The notes under the pieces were generated by a model. That model searched no databases. It was not told where the DNA came from and saw nothing but the letters and a program-made list of their open reading frames with translations. DNA of 6,203 bases from Candidatus Adiutrix sp. (GTDB lineage Bacteria; Desulfobacterota; Desulfarculia; Adiutricales; Adiutricaceae). The stretch lies in assembly GCA_031285975.1 (NCBI GenBank), contig JAITVE010000111.1, positions 1-6,203 on the forward strand, given 5' to 3'. The position numbers were made by a program, and so were the translations under genes. Positions 5,198-6,203 of this stretch are shown piece after piece (the stretch's first letter is position 1; every line of letters begins with the position of its first letter).

Positions 5198-5226
5198 TTG
5201 AGTTTTGAGCGTCAAAATATTATCAT
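5198..5226 (+). promoter_or_regulatory. Promoter of the sigma-54 activator gene
   Basis: TTGAGT (5198-5203) and TATCAT (5221-5226) are separated by 17 nt. Transcription would begin near 5233, leaving a leader of about 30 nt. The spacer carries the palindrome annotated at 5203-5217. Confidence 0.5.
5203..5217. promoter_or_regulatory. Operator-like palindrome in the promoter spacer
   Basis: TTTTGA, GCG, TCAAAA forms a perfect 6-bp-arm inverted repeat lying between the -35 and -10 boxes. A protein bound here would block RNA polymerase, so repression (possibly autoregulation) is the simplest reading. It is the only such site I found by eye in the window. Confidence 0.4.
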
Positions 5227-5262
5227 AGGCTAAGGCTAGAAATCTGCAAGGCGGTGTGCGGG

Positions 5263-6203
5263 ATGAGCGATATATTAATAGTGGTGCGGGACGACAAGTT
5301 GGCGGGCCTTTTGGCCACGGCGTGCCGTGACCGGGGAGCGGCCAGCTTCAGGGCTTTGGGGGCGGCCCAGGCGCTGCCGGAGATCAGCCAGTCCGCCGGG
5401 GGCGTCCGCCGCTGGGCGGGTCTGTTGCTGGACTTGAGCTACGGCCAGGGCAAGCCGCTGGAACTGGTGCAAAGCTTTTTGGATGTGAACCCCGACTTGA
5501 AGATTGTGGCCCTGGGCAAGAACATGGAAGTCAAAACCCTGACGGCTCTGATGCGGCTGGGAGTGTTTGACTTTCTGTCGCTGCCGCCGGAACCGCTGGA
5601 ACTGTCGGGCTGCTTGGATAATTTCCTGGGGCGGCTCGGGCCCCAGACGCCGCCGAAAAAGGCCGCCCGCCCGGCTGTTGAGGGGGGGGCGCGCTACGCC
5701 CAGATTGTCGGGCAAAGTAAGGCCCTGCAAAAGGTTTTCCGGCTGGTGGATAAGGTGGCGGCTACTGATTCCACGGTGATGATTCACGGCGAAAGCGGCA
5801 CGGGGAAGGAACTTTTGGCGCGGGCCATTCACCAGAACAGCCCCCGGGCCGAGCGGCCCCTCATCCCGGTGAACTGCGGGGCCATCCCGGAAGATCTCCT
5901 GGAAGCCGAATTGTTCGGCCACGAAAAGGGGGCCTTCACCAACGCCATCCGCACCCGTATCGGCCGCTTTGAGATGGCCGACGGCAGCACTATTTTTCTG
6001 GACGAAATCGGCGACATGAGCCCCAAGCTCCAAGTCAAGCTGCTGCGGGTGCTGCAAGAGCACGAGATTGAGCGGGTGGGCGGCGACAAGGTCATCCCGG
6101 TGGATATCCGGGTCATCACCGCCACGCATGTGGATTTGGCCAAGGCGGTGGCCGAGGGCCGCTTCCGTGAGGATTTGTTCTATCGCTTGAACGTCATCCC
6201 CAT
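5263..6203 (+). CDS. Sigma-54-dependent response-regulator-type transcriptional activator (3' end missing)
   Basis: The first 313 codons are present; the end of the AAA+ domain and the DNA-binding helix-turn-helix lie beyond the window. Residues 1-125 form a receiver-like domain with the acidic pair D10/D11 and the phosphoacceptor-position D57 (GLLLDLSYG). An ungapped comparison with the NtrC receiver puts Gly85 where Thr is conserved and Leu107 where Lys is conserved (DFLSLPPEP instead of DYLPKPFD). A linker of about 20 residues leads to the sigma-54 interaction domain: Walker A GESGTGKE (176-183), the sigma-54 contact loop GAFTNA (223-228, normally GAFTGA), Walker B IFLDE (244-248), and putative arginine fingers R302 and R308 in FREDLFYRL. 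It would remodel the sigma-54 RNA polymerase closed complex using ATP. The start is ATG at 5263, with AAGGCGG 8 nt before it. No partner histidine kinase is visible in the window. Confidence 0.93.
   Translation, partial: MSDILIVVRDDKLAGLLATACRDRGAASFRALGAAQALPEISQSAGGVRRWAGLLLDLSYGQGKPLELVQSFLDVNPDLKIVALGKNMEVKTLTALMRLGVFDFLSLPPEPLELSGCLDNFLGRLGPQTPPKKAARPAVEGGARYAQIVGQSKALQKVFRLVDKVAATDSTVMIHGESGTGKELLARAIHQNSPRAERPLIPVNCGAIPEDLLEAELFGHEKGAFTNAIRTRIGRFEMADGSTIFLDEIGDMSPKLQVKLLRVLQEHEIERVGGDKVIPVDIRVITATHVDLAKAVAEGRFREDLFYRLNVIP

Noticed and set aside
4661..5215. Leftward frame of 184 codons across the right repeat array
   Set aside because: Its translation repeats motifs such as HSGESRYP-like and RHSCGGRN-like strings that come from the palindromic repeats; these are common false ORFs.

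Overview
The window reads as a piece of a GC-rich proteobacterial chromosome. Coding DNA is rich in GCC, CTG and GGC codons, and the gaps between genes are clearly more AT-rich and crowded with palindromic repeats. The mix of a membrane diguanylate cyclase, paired EamA transporters and a sigma-54 activator would fit a Desulfovibrio-like (Desulfobacterota) genome. That placement is an inference from style and I hold it weakly.

Layout. (1) Positions 1-300 hold one small leftward ORF of 46 codons with its own promoter and Shine-Dalgarno site, followed by an overlapping ORF that runs off the left edge. (2) Positions 357-860 contain no convincing protein gene. They hold seven short hairpins between 405 and 715, which look like a decayed IS200/IS605-type element or MITE, flanked by copies of a dispersed palindromic repeat that includes a 46-bp palindrome. 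(3) Positions 918-2437 are a complete monocistronic unit: promoter, a CHASE-GGDEF diguanylate cyclase and an intrinsic terminator. (4) Positions 2566-4848 are a leftward block of two paralogous ten-helix EamA (drug/metabolite transporter) proteins. The upstream one has a promoter about 190 nt ahead of its start; the downstream one has its own predicted promoter, whose -35 box contains the stop codon of the first. (5) Positions 4935-5150 are a second repeat array of three head-to-tail units related to the repeats in region 2. (6) From 5198 a promoter with a perfect 15-bp palindrome in its spacer leads into a sigma-54 activator that is cut off by the right edge.

Working together. The cyclase and the sigma-54 activator are signalling proteins. 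The former turns an unknown periplasmic signal into c-di-GMP. The latter has a receiver domain that keeps the phosphorylatable Asp but lacks the conserved Thr and Lys. The two transporters form a likely export or import pair of unknown substrate. Nothing in the window ties these units into one pathway; each has its own promoter. No clearly new multi-gene system is visible. The most unusual items are the hairpin cluster, the related repeat arrays, the operator-like palindrome before the activator and the activator's degenerate receiver.
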